A stretch of 64,000 bases of DNA. Source: Zingiber officinale (taxonomy: Eukaryota; Streptophyta; Magnoliopsida; Zingiberales; Zingiberaceae). The DNA lies in contig NC_055999.1 in assembly GCF_018446385.1 (NCBI RefSeq), positions 78,631,859 to 78,695,858 on the forward strand, given 5' to 3'. Numbering within the stretch: position 1 is the first letter of the stretch; every line of letters begins with the position of its first letter. Under the pieces are notes generated by a model. That model was not told the origin of the DNA, did no database searches, and worked only from the letters and a program-made list of their open reading frames with translations. The translations under genes were made by a program, and so were the position numbers. Of this stretch, positions 8,903 through 20,384 are shown piece after piece.

Positions 8903-10339
8903 AGGGTTTTGCCTCTGTGTATTTGGTATTTAGTCTAATTATGCACATGTCATACATAATTTAGGCAGGATAATAGTAGGATGTGCTAACTTTGTGGACG
9001 CAGGATCCAACTATTATGGCTTATAGTTATTATGTGTGTGATTGGACCCTTGGACATGTCAAGGGCATTTTATCGTGTGTGCATGATTGTATTAAAAATA
9101 CAGCAGGAGCTGTATTTAGTTTTATTAGGATTTTATTTTGATCTAGATACATGTACATTCCTTTTATGGAATATAGGATCAAAATGTAAAATTCTATTTA
9201 TGTCGTGGATCGAATCTTGCAAAGCGTGGAACCTTCTATGGACCAGAGGCGCAGTGGAACTAGGAGCAAGATGGATGCGACAAAATATGGCAGTAGCTTG
9301 GGATGACAACACACAGAGGACAACTAAAGATTAAAGCCATAATAGTTGAAAATTAGATTTTCTATTTATTGCTTTTTATGTTGTGTGTGCATGTTAGTTT
9401 ACAAGTTTAGTAGGCTAGCATAGTTAAAATTCCTCATTTATAAATAACTAAGTGGGAGAGGGATTTTAAGTAAATCCGTGGTCTCCATTATGGTTTGTAA
9501 GTGATGCAAACAAGCGCGTTGGCTCGAGTGCCTTCCTCCATGATGAGCTAGTTTGCGGATCACTAGACTTCCATTTTGGATGACTATAGGAAGTTAATTA
9601 AGAGCGTGTGATCTTCCCCAAGGGGCATAATCTTATTAATGGACTTAGTGTCAAGTAATGATATACACTTAGACATATCTAATAGTATCCTCCCCATCGG
9701 AGTCACTGCTATTATTTGTGTGACCAAATAAAACCAACTATTAATTTGTCATAAAACTAGGTTGACAAGATAATAAAATTAAAGGGTTAAAACCCCTCTT
9801 ACAAATGATTGATTTTGTATACGTCCACACTAACGTGGCATACAAAATTAACGGTGTTTGAGATAATTTTATTTGTCATAAAGTTACGTTGACAAGATAG
9901 TTAATGGGTGAAAACCCTCCTCTTACAAATGTTGATTTTGTATACGTCCACACTAACGTGGCATGCAAAATGCACGGTGTTTTTGAGGTGTTGGTAAATT
10001 TAAATAGTATTGTTAAAGGAATCAATATTATTTTAAATTTAGAGTCTTGACCAAATATTTGATTAAAGATAGACCAACTATTTTATTCGTCATAAAGTAA
10101 GGATGACGAGATAATAAAATTAAATGATAAAATTTCCTCTTTGAATTTGTATACGTCCACACTAACGTGGCATACAAAATTCATGGGGATTTTTAAGGTG
10201 TTGGTCTTAACCAAATATTTTTGTGATTCTTAGGATAATGGTCAATCCCTAGCTGATATACTTAGTGGTCCCAATTATAATTGATTGGAAATAGGATTTG
10301 GACATTAAGGTAGACTGTCCTTTTAGAACTAAGAACAAT
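8903..10339 (+). repeat. E2 leader region with a tandem hairpin array (about 9730-10190)
   Basis: No credible gag survives. Three copies of a roughly 130-190-bp unit occur. Each has ATTTTGTAT-acgt-CCAC...GTGG-c-ATACAAAAT (near 9813, 9941 and 10145). Each also has a second hairpin whose arms change together: TTGTCA/TGACAA in two units and TCGTCAT/ATGACGA in the third (10098-10118). I see nothing else recognisable before the protease remnant at about 10340. Confidence 0.65.
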
Positions 10340-13245
10340 ATAGGTGTATTTTATTCATTAGTTGAAACATGTTTAGTGGAGTTATCTACCGGTACCTGGT
10401 GTGTAGATATGTGAGCCACTGATTCATTGCAGGGTTCCAGGAAACCCGACAACTAAATGAAAATAAAAAACACCGTCCACATGGGCACTACTGCAAAAGT
10501 AGCAGCTATTGCAGTGGGAGAGGTTTATTCTCTAATGAGAATAAAATTTGGATTATTAGTAATTATCTTTACGTACTAAGTTTAGAAAGAACCTGATTTC
10601 AGTTTCCAAACTATTATAGAATAGATATTGTGTCTATTTTGATAACAAAGCTGTTATCAAGAAAAATAGACAAGTTATCGATTCTGGTATGTTGGTTGAT
10701 AATTTATAATCCAATAACTCCCACGATGTAATAAATGGAAATTATAACACATCTTCTAACTTTAAGAGGAAGCAACCTTCGGAGATAAACCAATTATATC
10801 TTTGGCATCTAAGGCTAGGTTATATTAACTTGAGTAGGATTCATTGGTAGCTGATGAACTTTTGGGTTCATTAGTAGTGGAAATCTTTCCAACCTGCGAG
10901 TCTTACTTGGAAGGAAAAATAACCAAGAAGCTTTTAAGTCTAAGGGGTATGGAGCCAAAGATATGTTGGAATTGGTTCATTCTGATTTATGTGATCCTAT
11001 GACTATCCAGGCAAGAGGTAGTATCGAATATTTCATCTATTTTATAGATAACTATTCAAGATACAAATACATTTACTTAATGTGCCGAAGACTAAGTACT
11101 GATTAGTGGAGAAACGTCAAAGTAAAAGTATTAAGACACTACGGTGAGATCGTAGTGGCAAGTACCACTTGGGAGAATTTAGGAGTCACTTATCAAAAGT
11201 AGGGATTCAATCCCAACTAACTACACCCCCTACAGAATGGTGTAGAAAAAGGAAGGTATAAGGCTCTTATGGAATAATTAGATCGATGATGAGTTATTAC
11301 CAAATTTGTTTTAAGGATATACACTAGAAACAGAAGTGAACATAATACCTTCTAAAGTCAGAACTCTCTACTCCCATAGAATTGCAGAATGGGCATAAGC
11401 CTAGTATATTCGGATTTGGGTGGTCTAGCATATGAGAGACACTGATAAGTTGGGCAGGAGTTCACTTGTTTGTGAGTTATCCTAGAGAAACAAAAGTAGG
11501 TTTATAGTCTTAAAAATCAGAAGGTCATTATCAATGACCGATTTTTAGAAAATGACTATGTGCCCATAAGAAAATTTGTTCTTAAGGAAATAATAGAAGA
11601 CATGTCTAATCTAGTACCAACTGTACAAGATGAGATACCACAAGGAAACTGCAACACGTATCACAAATGATACACAATTGCAGAAAGTGCCTTGTCGTAG
11701 TGGGAGGGTTGATAAGCAACCTAAAAGGATTCATGTTTTGGGAGAGTTTTTTGACTTGATCCCTGGAGGACATGAACCTGATCTCCGGACATATGACGAA
11801 GCACTCCAAGATAAAAATGCAACATCTTGGCAAAGAGTAATGAATAACAGAATTAGAATATATGTATTCTAATAAAATCTGGAAGCTTGTAGAAACACCA
11901 AATGGTGTAAAAGCCTTTGGGTGTAAAAAGGTCTATAATAGGAAAAGAGGAATGAAGGTAGAAACTTTCAAAAGCAAGGCTTGATGAAAAAGGAAACTTT
12001 TCACTGGTAGCCATGTTTAAGTCTATCCAGATTCTTTTATCTATTTGGCAAGTGGATGTCAAGACAGCATTCCTTAATGGAAGTCTTGAAGATAGCATCC
12101 ACATAAAGCAAACCAGAAGGGTTCATTACAAAGGGCTAAGAGCATCTTGTGTGAAAGCTCAATCAGTCTATGGACTGAGGCAAAGCTTCAAGTCTTGGAA
12201 CATCTAGTTTATCAAAGTAATCCAGACCTTTGGATTTATTGAGTAAACGGATAAGTCTTGTGTATACAAATGGTGTGATGGAAACGTGGTGGTGATTCTT
12301 GTACTATACGTAGATAACAATTTTGGTAGTTGGAAACAATATCAAAATGTTGTCAGAAGTAAGGGTATGGTTGTCCAAATAATTCAATATAAAGGACTTG
12401 GGAGAATATATATATTTTTGTGATCAAAGTAATAAGAAATATATATATATATATATATCCCAAGTTTAATACATCGAAAAAATCCTTGCTCGTTTTTAGC
12501 ATGCAAGATTCCTAGAAAGGTTTCTTACCTTTTAAGCATGGAGTGTCTTTATCTAAAGGGATGTCTTCGATGACATCAAAGGAGATTGAGGACATGTAGG
12601 CAGTTCTTTATGCTTCGGCAATTAGACAACCTAATGTATGCTATGCACGAGATCAGAAATCTATTTTGCCAAGGGCATAGTTAGTAGATATCAAAGTAAC
12701 CCTAGACAAGGACATTGGACTGCAATAAAGCATATAAGTACCTTAGAGGCACTAGAGATTATATGCTAGTTTACAAGGCAGTTATTTTGGTCCCTATGGG
12801 TTGCATGGATTTTGACTTCCAATCGGACAGGGACAATATTAAGTCAACCTTGGGGTTTTGTGTTTACTTTAGGAGGTAAAGTCATAACTATGGAAGAGTG
12901 ATAGGCATAGGTGTTTATCTGGACTCCACCATAGAAGCTTAGTATATGGCAAGCCTCTAAGGTAGCCATAAAAGCTGAATGACTCAATAACCTCAAGATA
13001 GATTTAGATATCTGGTTTGTCCAAAGATTATTACAATTTGTTGTAATAATGTTGGTGCAGTAACAAACTCGAAGAAACCATAAGTCTATGAGGCAAGTAA
13101 ACACAATAGAGCGCAAGTACCACCCAATACGAGAAATCGTATAAACGAGGAGAAGTTGTTGCCGCCTAGATTGCATCAGATGATAACCTAAGGTCCTTAA
13201 GGCAAGAGATGTATGGCAGCAGATATGGCAACTTAGTCTTTAGTA
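10340..13245 (+). pseudogene. E2 pol remnant (PR-INT-RT-RNase H), degenerate
   Basis: Plus-strand fragments keep the copia order. A protease-like STGTWCVD segment lies near 10400. An integrase zinc-finger region with LWHLRLGYINLSR lies near 10800, then a catalytic-core remnant. An RT fragment with QVDVKTAFLNGSLEDSIH lies at about 12049-12110. The YVDD box near 12306 reads YVDN. An RNase H tail lies at 12840-13245. Many stops and frameshifts separate them, so no enzyme can be made. Confidence 0.85.
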
Positions 13246-13246
13246 T

Positions 13247-13257
13247 AAGTGGGAGAT
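13247..13257 (+). other. Polypurine tract of E2
   Basis: The purine-rich AAGTGGGAGAT directly precedes the 3' LTR start at 13258, the expected plus-strand primer position. Confidence 0.75.
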
Positions 13258-15938
13258 TGTTAGAGTGTATACTAAAAGCCTAGCTTTTTGTAAATATTTA
13301 TCTAGAAATAAGAATCACATTGGTCAAAAGTCTACATTTATGATAAATGTAGTTGCTCAATTAATTTATATTGTAGATAACATGGTGTGTGGTGTTACAC
13401 ACGAAGATCATGTTATTGGTTCCTTATAAATTATAAACAGTAGCTCACGACCAAGATGGAAAGGAACAAACCATTGGAAGGTCGTAGTGTAATTAGGTAT
13501 TAGTATATCTTAACTATATAATTACACTAGTACACTTAGAGTGTATTGAGTAGGACCATTTGAGGTCGTTCCTTTTATACTGACTTTATAAAGGAACAAA
13601 GACCTCAGTTATTATGGAAGTGTGTGCTCTTAATCCTAATATAATAACAAGCACATATATTTGATATTTATTTCTTTAATTTATCAATGGGTGAGATTTA
13701 GTTCGATGAATCAATAAGCCCGATAAGTTGGGAAATGATATCACTTATAGTGTGTGTTGTTAATTATAGAAGAAAACCGTGTCCTAGTAATCTAGGTTGA
13801 GAATGTCCCCAAGAGGAGCTCATAAGGATTGTCATGTTAAACCCTGCAGGTGGACTTAGTCCGACATGACGATGAAGTTGAGTGGTACTACTCTTGGAGC
13901 TAGATATTAATTAAGTGAGTTGTCGGTAACTTACTTAATTAGTGGACATTGTTATCTTAAACATGTGGAGACTAACACACTCATAATAAGAAGGAGCCCA
14001 AAATGTAATTTGGGATTGGTGCGGTAGTTCAATAATAGTTCTCTAGTGGAATGAATTATTATTGATAAAATTAAGTTGTGTGTTCGGGGCGAACACGGGA
14101 TGCTTAATTTTATCGGGAGACCAAAACCAATTCCTCCTCTCGGTCCCTATCGTAGCCTCTAGTATATAGAGATTTATACCCACCGCATACCCACCTTCTT
14201 ACCCATCCAATGGGGCCGGCCAAGCTAGCTTGGAACCCAAGCTAGGGCCGGCCAAGACCAAGTGGATGAGTTAAGTTGGTGGCCGGCCAAAGCTTGGGTC
14301 CCAAGCTGAGGTGGCTGGCCACTAGAATATTAAAAGGATTTTTATTAAAATTATTTCTCATGTGGATATCATGTTTTTAAAAGAGAGTTTAAAAATTAAA
14401 AATTTCCTTTTATAGCTTTCTACAAAAGATTAAGAGAAGAGATTAATCTCTTTCCTTATTTGTAGTTTAAAAGGATGGTTTTAATTTTTGGTAAAAACTT
14501 TCCTTATTTGTAAATCATCTATATGTTTAAAAGAGAGTTTAAAATTTGAAATCTTTCCTTATTTGTTGATTAAAGGAGGATTTTAAATTTTAAGAAAACT
14601 TTCCTTTTAAACATATTCATGATTTAAAAGAAAGTTTAAAAATTAAATATTCTCTTTTATAAGTTTCTACAAGAGATTAAGAAAAGATTTGATATCTTTC
14701 CTTATTTGTAGATTAAAAAAGATTTTAATTTTTAGAGATAACTTTTTTTATTCACATGTTTAAAAGAAAGATTTTAATTTATTAAATTTCCTTTTTATAA
14801 ACCAATCATGAAGGGATAAAAATTATTGAGAAATTTTTTATAAAATTCCGGAAGCAAATAAGGAAGTTTTAATTGGTGTTTAAAATTTTATTTGCTTGGA
14901 GTTTTTTTGTGGCCGGCCATTATAAAATTGAGAAAGGAAATTATTTTTAATTAAATAAATTTTCCTTTTCAATGGCAAAAGAATTAAGGAAGTTTTTATT
15001 AAAATTTCCTTATTTGCCAAGATCAAGGATTATAAAAGAGGGGGTAGAGGAGGCTTCATAGCTAACGAATCTATTCTATTTTTCTCTCCCTCTTTTCTTC
15101 TTCTTGTGGCCGGCCCTAGCCTTTCTCCTTTCTTCTCTTTTGGTGGCCGAACCATACATCTCTTGGAGCTCTTGTTGGTGGCCGGACCTAGGAAGGAGAA
15201 GAAGAAGAGGAGGAAGCCTCATCTTGAAGATCCCTTGGAGTATTGGTGGTGATCAAGTTCTTCTTCCTTGGAGGTGGTTCTTCTTGTGGCCGAACCTTGC
15301 TTGGAGAAGAAGAAGGTGCGTGGTGGTTCTCGCCTCGGAAGATCGTCGCCCACACGACGTCCGGGATAAGAAGAGGAATACGGTAGAAGATCAAGAGGTT
15401 TTTCTAAAAGGTATAACTAGTAATTTTTCTTTCCGCATCATACTAGTTATTTTTGGAAATAATACTAAATACAAGAGGCTTACGTTCTAGTGTTTCGAAT
15501 ATGGTTTTTCGAAGTTGTGTTCTTTTGTTTCTTTCTTTTCCTTGTGATTTGATTGTTCTCTTTGGTTAACCTAAAGTTATTTTAGGAAATTAAATATTAG
15601 CTTTCTATTAAAGGTTTTGTCTAGTCGGTGGTGGTTGCTCCCATATCCAAGAAGGCCATGTGCCTCGCCACGTCAGTACTGGGAACCTTTTATGGAAATT
15701 AATATTTAATGGAATTAATAACTTAAGGAGACTTGGGTCAAACGTGTTAAGTTCCGCAGGAGATCCAAGTCAAAACCTAAAAGAACAAATAGATTAAGTT
15801 TTGGATCAAACGTGTAAAGTTCCGCAGGCGATCCAAAATTTAATTTAAAAGAACACATGGTAGCTAGGAAAAGGTTCAGACCTTTGTACAAAAATTTTGT
15901 ACAGTGGAACCTATAGGTTTTCCGAGTAGCAACCAACA
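13258..15938 (+). repeat. E2 3' LTR
   Basis: Nearly identical to 6210-8888. Differences I see are scattered substitutions, small homopolymer indels and a replaced stretch at about 15712-15740. That stretch preserves the first conserved-loop hairpin, which the 5' LTR has lost. The structured module is at 15589-15710. Confidence 0.95.
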
Positions 15939-15943
15939 CAAGG

Positions 15944-16731
15944 CTCAAGGAGGCACTAGTCAAGGGGGAGCCTCCAAGGTAAAGAAGAAAGTATCTTTTC
16001 TTGAGCCTAACCCTTTACATTATGGTAAAAAACATGATAGTTCTAATTTTTATCATTTTAATGCAATTTACCATAAGAATAGAAAGCATGAGGGCTTTAA
16101 GGAAAAGCATGTGGCCCTACATGCCAAAACTACCCAACCTAAGGTTAGGAAGGTAGATAGACACTTGGGTGGGAACACTAAGGATAATAGATACATGCCT
16201 AAGAACAAAAATGCTCATGGACCAAAACCTAAGGATTTAATGATAGAAAATCAAGTCTTGAGGTCAAGACTTGATAAAATGGAAAAGACCCTAAAAAGGA
16301 TGGAAAATATCCTACAAGGGCAAAATGAGCAATACCTAGGGCTAGGAAAATCAAAGCCATCCAATGGCCATAGAGGGTTGGGATACAAACCAAAGGCTAA
16401 GAAGGATGTGCCCTTGTACCATAGAATTCCATATAGTTATGGAACAAACCCTAGGTCCAGTGGTCAAGCCAAGAATACTAGGGAAGTCATCCCTAAGAGT
16501 ATTTTTGCGATAAATATGACTAAGACTTCTAAGAAGTCTAAGAAAGTCACTAACAAGGTCACAAGGGAGGCTATCCCTAGAGTTGACCTAGAAAATGTGA
16601 CCAAGGCTTCTAAGAAGCCCAACAAGGTCACTAGGAAGATATCTAGGGAAGTAATCCCTAGTGAGTACCTAGAGCATCCAAGGAGCACCAATAGGTGTTG
16701 GGTTCCTAGGAGCATCTTCTCTACCCCATAG
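15944..16731 (+). pseudogene. E1 gag-like ORF, 3' part
   Basis: Continues the frame of 5207-6209 in phase after the duplicated CAAGG. It is Lys-rich and contains a predicted coiled-coil segment (VLRSRLDKMEKTLKRMENIL). It then has three diverged Lys/Thr-rich repeats with REVIP or REAIP motifs, and ends CWVPRSIFSTP. The WVPR/K-S ending followed by a stop is shared with E4 and its relic. In autonomous plant copia elements a similar WVPK string lies shortly before the protease, so the ORF stops at the gag/pol boundary. Confidence 0.8.
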
Positions 16732-18050
16732 ATGGGTTAGAGAGTGTCAACTCCAATTAGAAGGGTAGTTAACCCAACTTTGAGGAAATTGACACTCAAG
16801 GAGCATTTTCAAGGTTTTTTTTAACCTTTGAAAATAAAATGAAATGATTATTTACTCCTTGAAAGAGTAAAATGTGCCTAATGATGGAAAGATTGATTCT
16901 ATCTAAAATGGCACAAATTGGGAAAACCTTGAGAAATATCAAGTTGGGATTTTGATATTCTCTTAAAAATTTAAGGCAATCCGGGCTTTGATTTACGTGT
17001 TTACTCTTGAGGAAAAATGGAATATGCCAACATTTGAGGATATACTTAATTTTTAAGTGGCATAAACAAATCAAGAGAAATAGAAATGTCAATTTAGGTT
17101 TTGGCACTTCTTTGAAGCATCTAGGGCAATCTAGGTTTAACGTTTTAAGTTAAAACAAGTGGAAATAGCTAAGTGGTTAAGGATACTTAGGTAGGTAATC
17201 TAGGTATATTTTATTTATACTAAACCTTGCCATGATTGTTTGCCCATCATATGCCATGACGTCATGTCTATTTTTGCATTCATGTCTTATTATGAAAAAT
17301 CCAAAAATATCATGTCATGACATTCATACATCATGTAGTTATAGGACATTTTTTTTAAAATTATTTCCTTTTGATGTATTCCATAACATAATCATGCATT
17401 AAGGTTAATTCCTTGTAATTAAGGACAAATGACATTTAACAACACTTATTAACAAGTGACATCCTAGGTGAATGTCTAATATCTCTAAAATGCCTAGATA
17501 GATATGCATGATCCCTAGAATAGGGCAAAATCAAAATCTCACATCTCACAAAGACCTATAAGATGACTTGTATGTATTTTAGTGCACATTAGATACAAGT
17601 GAGATGTTAGGATGATGAACAAAACTCAATATGTTGATTTAGTGCATTCTTTTGAGTTTTAAGTTCATCAAAACACATAGTTATGTGTTTTCCCATCATT
17701 GGGAAAGCTAATGTACAAGTCATGTGCATTAAGCCCAAGGAATGTGATGGGAAATTGGTTTTGAAAATGTTTTCAAAATGATTTTGGAAAACTTTGGTGA
17801 AGGCTATCTTTTGATAGTACTCACCATTGAATAGTTAGACATAAACTTGAAGAATACGTTAAAGTTTTAGCAAGTTTTCAAGCTTGTGTCAATCTTTGAA
17901 AATATGATGTATTTTCATAGAAAACTATTTTTCCATGATAAAGTATACCCTAAACAATGTCTACACGAAATTTCATGATTTTTGAATTTTTGTAGAATTT
18001 TCTAGGGGTCTCTGAAGGTGACTGAAATTATTTTTCAGCAACTATCAGAC

Positions 18051-18189
18051 CTCAATCGATCCACCAATCGATTGAGGGTCTCAATCAATCAGTGGATCGA
18101 TTGAGAGCAAGCTTCTCGCGAACAGAAGCTTGCTGGATCGATCAGCCGATCGATCCACAAGGCCTGAATCGATCAGTGGATCGATTCAG
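18051..18189 (+). repeat. Internal palindrome array of E1
   Basis: Inverted repeats CTCAATCGAT/ATCGATTGAG (18051-18076), CTCAATCAATC/GATCGATTGAG (18080-18105, one mismatch), AGCAAGCTTCT/AGAAGCTTGCT (about 18107-18135), TGGATCGATC/GATCGATCCA (18134-18157) and CTGAATCGATC/GATCGATTCAG (18164-18189). The arms change together; the AGTG loop recurs in the second and last. Confidence 0.88.
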
Positions 18190-18509
18190 AAAGGTTCAAT
18201 CGATTGGAACCCAACTCCAATCGATCCAAGTTGCTGATTTTGGCTGAGAAGGTCTGATTTCAGCATTTTGAACCTATGTTAGTCTAGGTAACCATTCTAA
18301 ATCCCTCAAAATACATTTGTATACATAAAAAGGGTGTTTTCGTGTTGAAAACAAGGATGGATTGGTTAAGGAAGACTATATTGAAGTCTAGGGTGAGGTT
18401 TGTTTCAAATTTTGAATATTTGAACCTCAAAGCTTCTAAATTTGGGTTTCCTAAAGGATTAGGGATTCCAAGTCATTGTTGGTGCAATGACAGAAGTTAC
18501 CACCATGTC

Positions 18510-19064
18510 TTTAGGGGGAGTGACTCTTTAAAGGCATGAAAATTATTTTTCATGAACCTTGGAAGGTGGTTAACCTTCCGTTAAGTGGATAATGCTCAAG
18601 CATGGGCATTTGCCTACATTGAGGAAGAATGTAGGGTTAAGGATAAATGAAGGGTATGTGACCTTCATTTGGGTCATTAGACCATGTTAATGCTCCAGAG
18701 CGAGCATTATTTGAAAATGAAGGGAATGAGTCCTTCATTATCGTGTTGGTCACAACGAGTGAAGTTGTGAACAACGATGAGTAACTCTTCAGGGGGAGAG
18801 TTTTCAACAATGGGGCATTTGTTGAAGTGTGCCCAAAATTGAGGCACGGGTTGATGTGTGCTCAAAAATGGGTTGATGTGTGCCAATAGGGGGAGAATGT
18901 GTGGTTTAAGTTAGGCCTTCATTACCTATGGGGGAGGTCATAGGGGGAGAATGAAGGGAACCAACATTCATACTTTGGCATGAATGGAGTTAAGGCTATG
19001 GGATTAGCTTAACTCAGAATGGTCCAAACTTAAAGGTATTGTCAAACATCAAAAAGGGGGAGAT
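18510..19064 (+). repeat. Multiplied polypurine-tract motifs before the E1 3' LTR
   Basis: TAGGGGGAG-type strings occur near 18514, 18791, 18890, 18939 and 18953, and AAAAAGGGGGAGAT directly abuts the LTR at 19065. Multiplied polypurine tracts upstream of the 3' LTR are a described Sirevirus trait. Confidence 0.7.
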
Positions 19065-20384
19065 TGTTGGTGCAATATCCCTTAGGTCAAGGTTGACTGG
19101 TTTGACCAAGCTTGAGTCTTGGTCATAGTTTCGATGTTTGACAATACATGTAGACACATGGACAATGCAGGTGCAGTTGTTCATAGACTGATCAGTGTGA
19201 ATGAAGAAGAGTCAAGTAGGTATACCTGACTGGAAGGAAATCCTGGTGAGTGAAGCCAGGTGAAAGTCCTAGTGAGTGAAGCTAGGCAGATGGAAATCCT
19301 GGTGAGTGAAGCCAGGTGAAAGTCCTAGTGAGTGAAGCTAGGCAGATGGAAATCCTGGTGAGTGAAGCCAGGTGAAAGTCCTAGTGAGTGAAGCTAGGCA
19401 GATGGAAATCCTGGTGAGTGAAGCCAGGTGAAAGTCCTAGTGAGTGAAGCTAGGCAGATTGAAAACCCTAGTGAGTGAAGCTAGGTGAAAGTCCAAGTAG
19501 GTCAAGAGAGTGACCGGATACTTGGCATGAAAGAAAAGTCCAAGTGGGTCAAAGGGATTGACCGGACACTTGGTGAGGGAGTCCTAGCAGGTCAAGGGAA
19601 TGACTAGATGCTAGGCATGACGTACCAACAGGTTAAGGTTGACCAGATGTTGGTTTGGGATTTGGTTTTGGGCAAAAACCAAGTGCTGGATCGATCAGTG
19701 GATCGATCCAGACTTTGGATCGATCGGTGGATCGATCCAGACCTCTTCCAGCGATCAGAAAGCCTCTGGATCGATCAGTGGATCGATCCGAGGATCGATC
19801 CAGCGGAGCTCTGGATCGATCCGTGGATCGATCCAAAGCCTCCCCGATAGATTGGGAATAATCGAATCGATTGGGATCCGACCGTTGAGTCGTATTTGAG
19901 CCGCAGGCGAGCGTTGTCTTCGGCACTTCTTCACCGATTCATTTCAGATCTTCACCAGCACCTCCACAGCTCTTCTCAAGCTCGAGATCGCCAGTTCTTG
20001 AAGGTTCTTGGAGGTTCTTCCAAGTCAAGAGGCGGATCAAAGCAAGGAGAAGAAACTAGGGTTAGGGCTTTTGCACTCATTGTAAGCTTGTGAGCTTGTA
20101 TTTCATTACCTTTCCCTTTCTTCTTGTATTGAGTCTTGTAGGGCTTCTCCGCCTTTGATAGTTACCATAAAGGAGAGTTTTATTAGTGGAGGGTGTGTGT
20201 GTTGGTGTGGATCCTTGGACTAGTCACCTCTTCTGAGGTGGATACCAAGTAAACCAACCGTGTTAGCGTTGTGTGATTTGTTTCTGTATTTTCCGCTGCC
20301 ATATCTTTGAAGAAACAAGCAACGCCGAACACCGGGCACGCGACGAGCTATTCACCCCCCCTCTAGCTACTTTTGGTCCTAACA
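19065..20384 (+). repeat. E1 3' LTR (1320 bp)
   Basis: Partner of 3646-5074. It carries the same 56-bp repeat (about 19239-19478), four two-stem hairpins (about 19492-19652) and a re-arranged GGATCGATC palindrome array (19687-19836). It ends CCTAACA followed by the target duplication ATAGA. Confidence 0.95.

Larger units (their letters stand above)
6210..15938 (+). mobile_element. E2: Ty1/copia element with 2.68-kb LTRs, nested in E1
   Basis: LTRs at 6210-8888 and 13258-15938 (2679 and 2681 bp) start TGTTAGAGTG and end AACCAACA. The perfect target duplication CAAGG lies at 6205-6209 and 15939-15943. The internal region is about 4.4 kb with recognisable but heavily mutated protease, integrase, reverse transcriptase and RNase H segments. 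The LTRs look nearly identical, so the copy is young although its pol is dead. Confidence 0.95.
16732..19064 (+). other. E1 non-coding 3' region
   Basis: No coding sequence is recognised. Right after the gag stop, GAGTGTCAA and TTGACACTC (about 16743-16796) form a 9-bp inverted repeat. A second palindrome array lies at 18051-18189. From about 18510 to 19064 there are at least five GGGGGAG strings, the last being the working polypurine tract. Confidence 0.75.
3646..20384 (+). mobile_element. E1: gag-only, Sirevirus-like LTR retrotransposon (with E2 nested inside)
   Basis: LTRs at 3646-5074 and 19065-20384 both start TGTTGGTG and end CCTAACA. They are flanked by a perfect 5-bp target duplication, ATAGA (3641-3645 and 20385-20389). 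The primer-binding site is complementary to initiator-Met tRNA and a polypurine tract abuts the 3' LTR. Without E2 the element is about 7.0 kb. It encodes only a gag-like protein with two zinc knuckles and has no protease, integrase or reverse transcriptase, so it must be mobilised in trans. U5 ends with a C-rich CACCCCCC motif and there are several polypurine-tract-like copies before the 3' LTR, both suggestive of the Sirevirus group of Ty1/copia. Confidence 0.95.
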
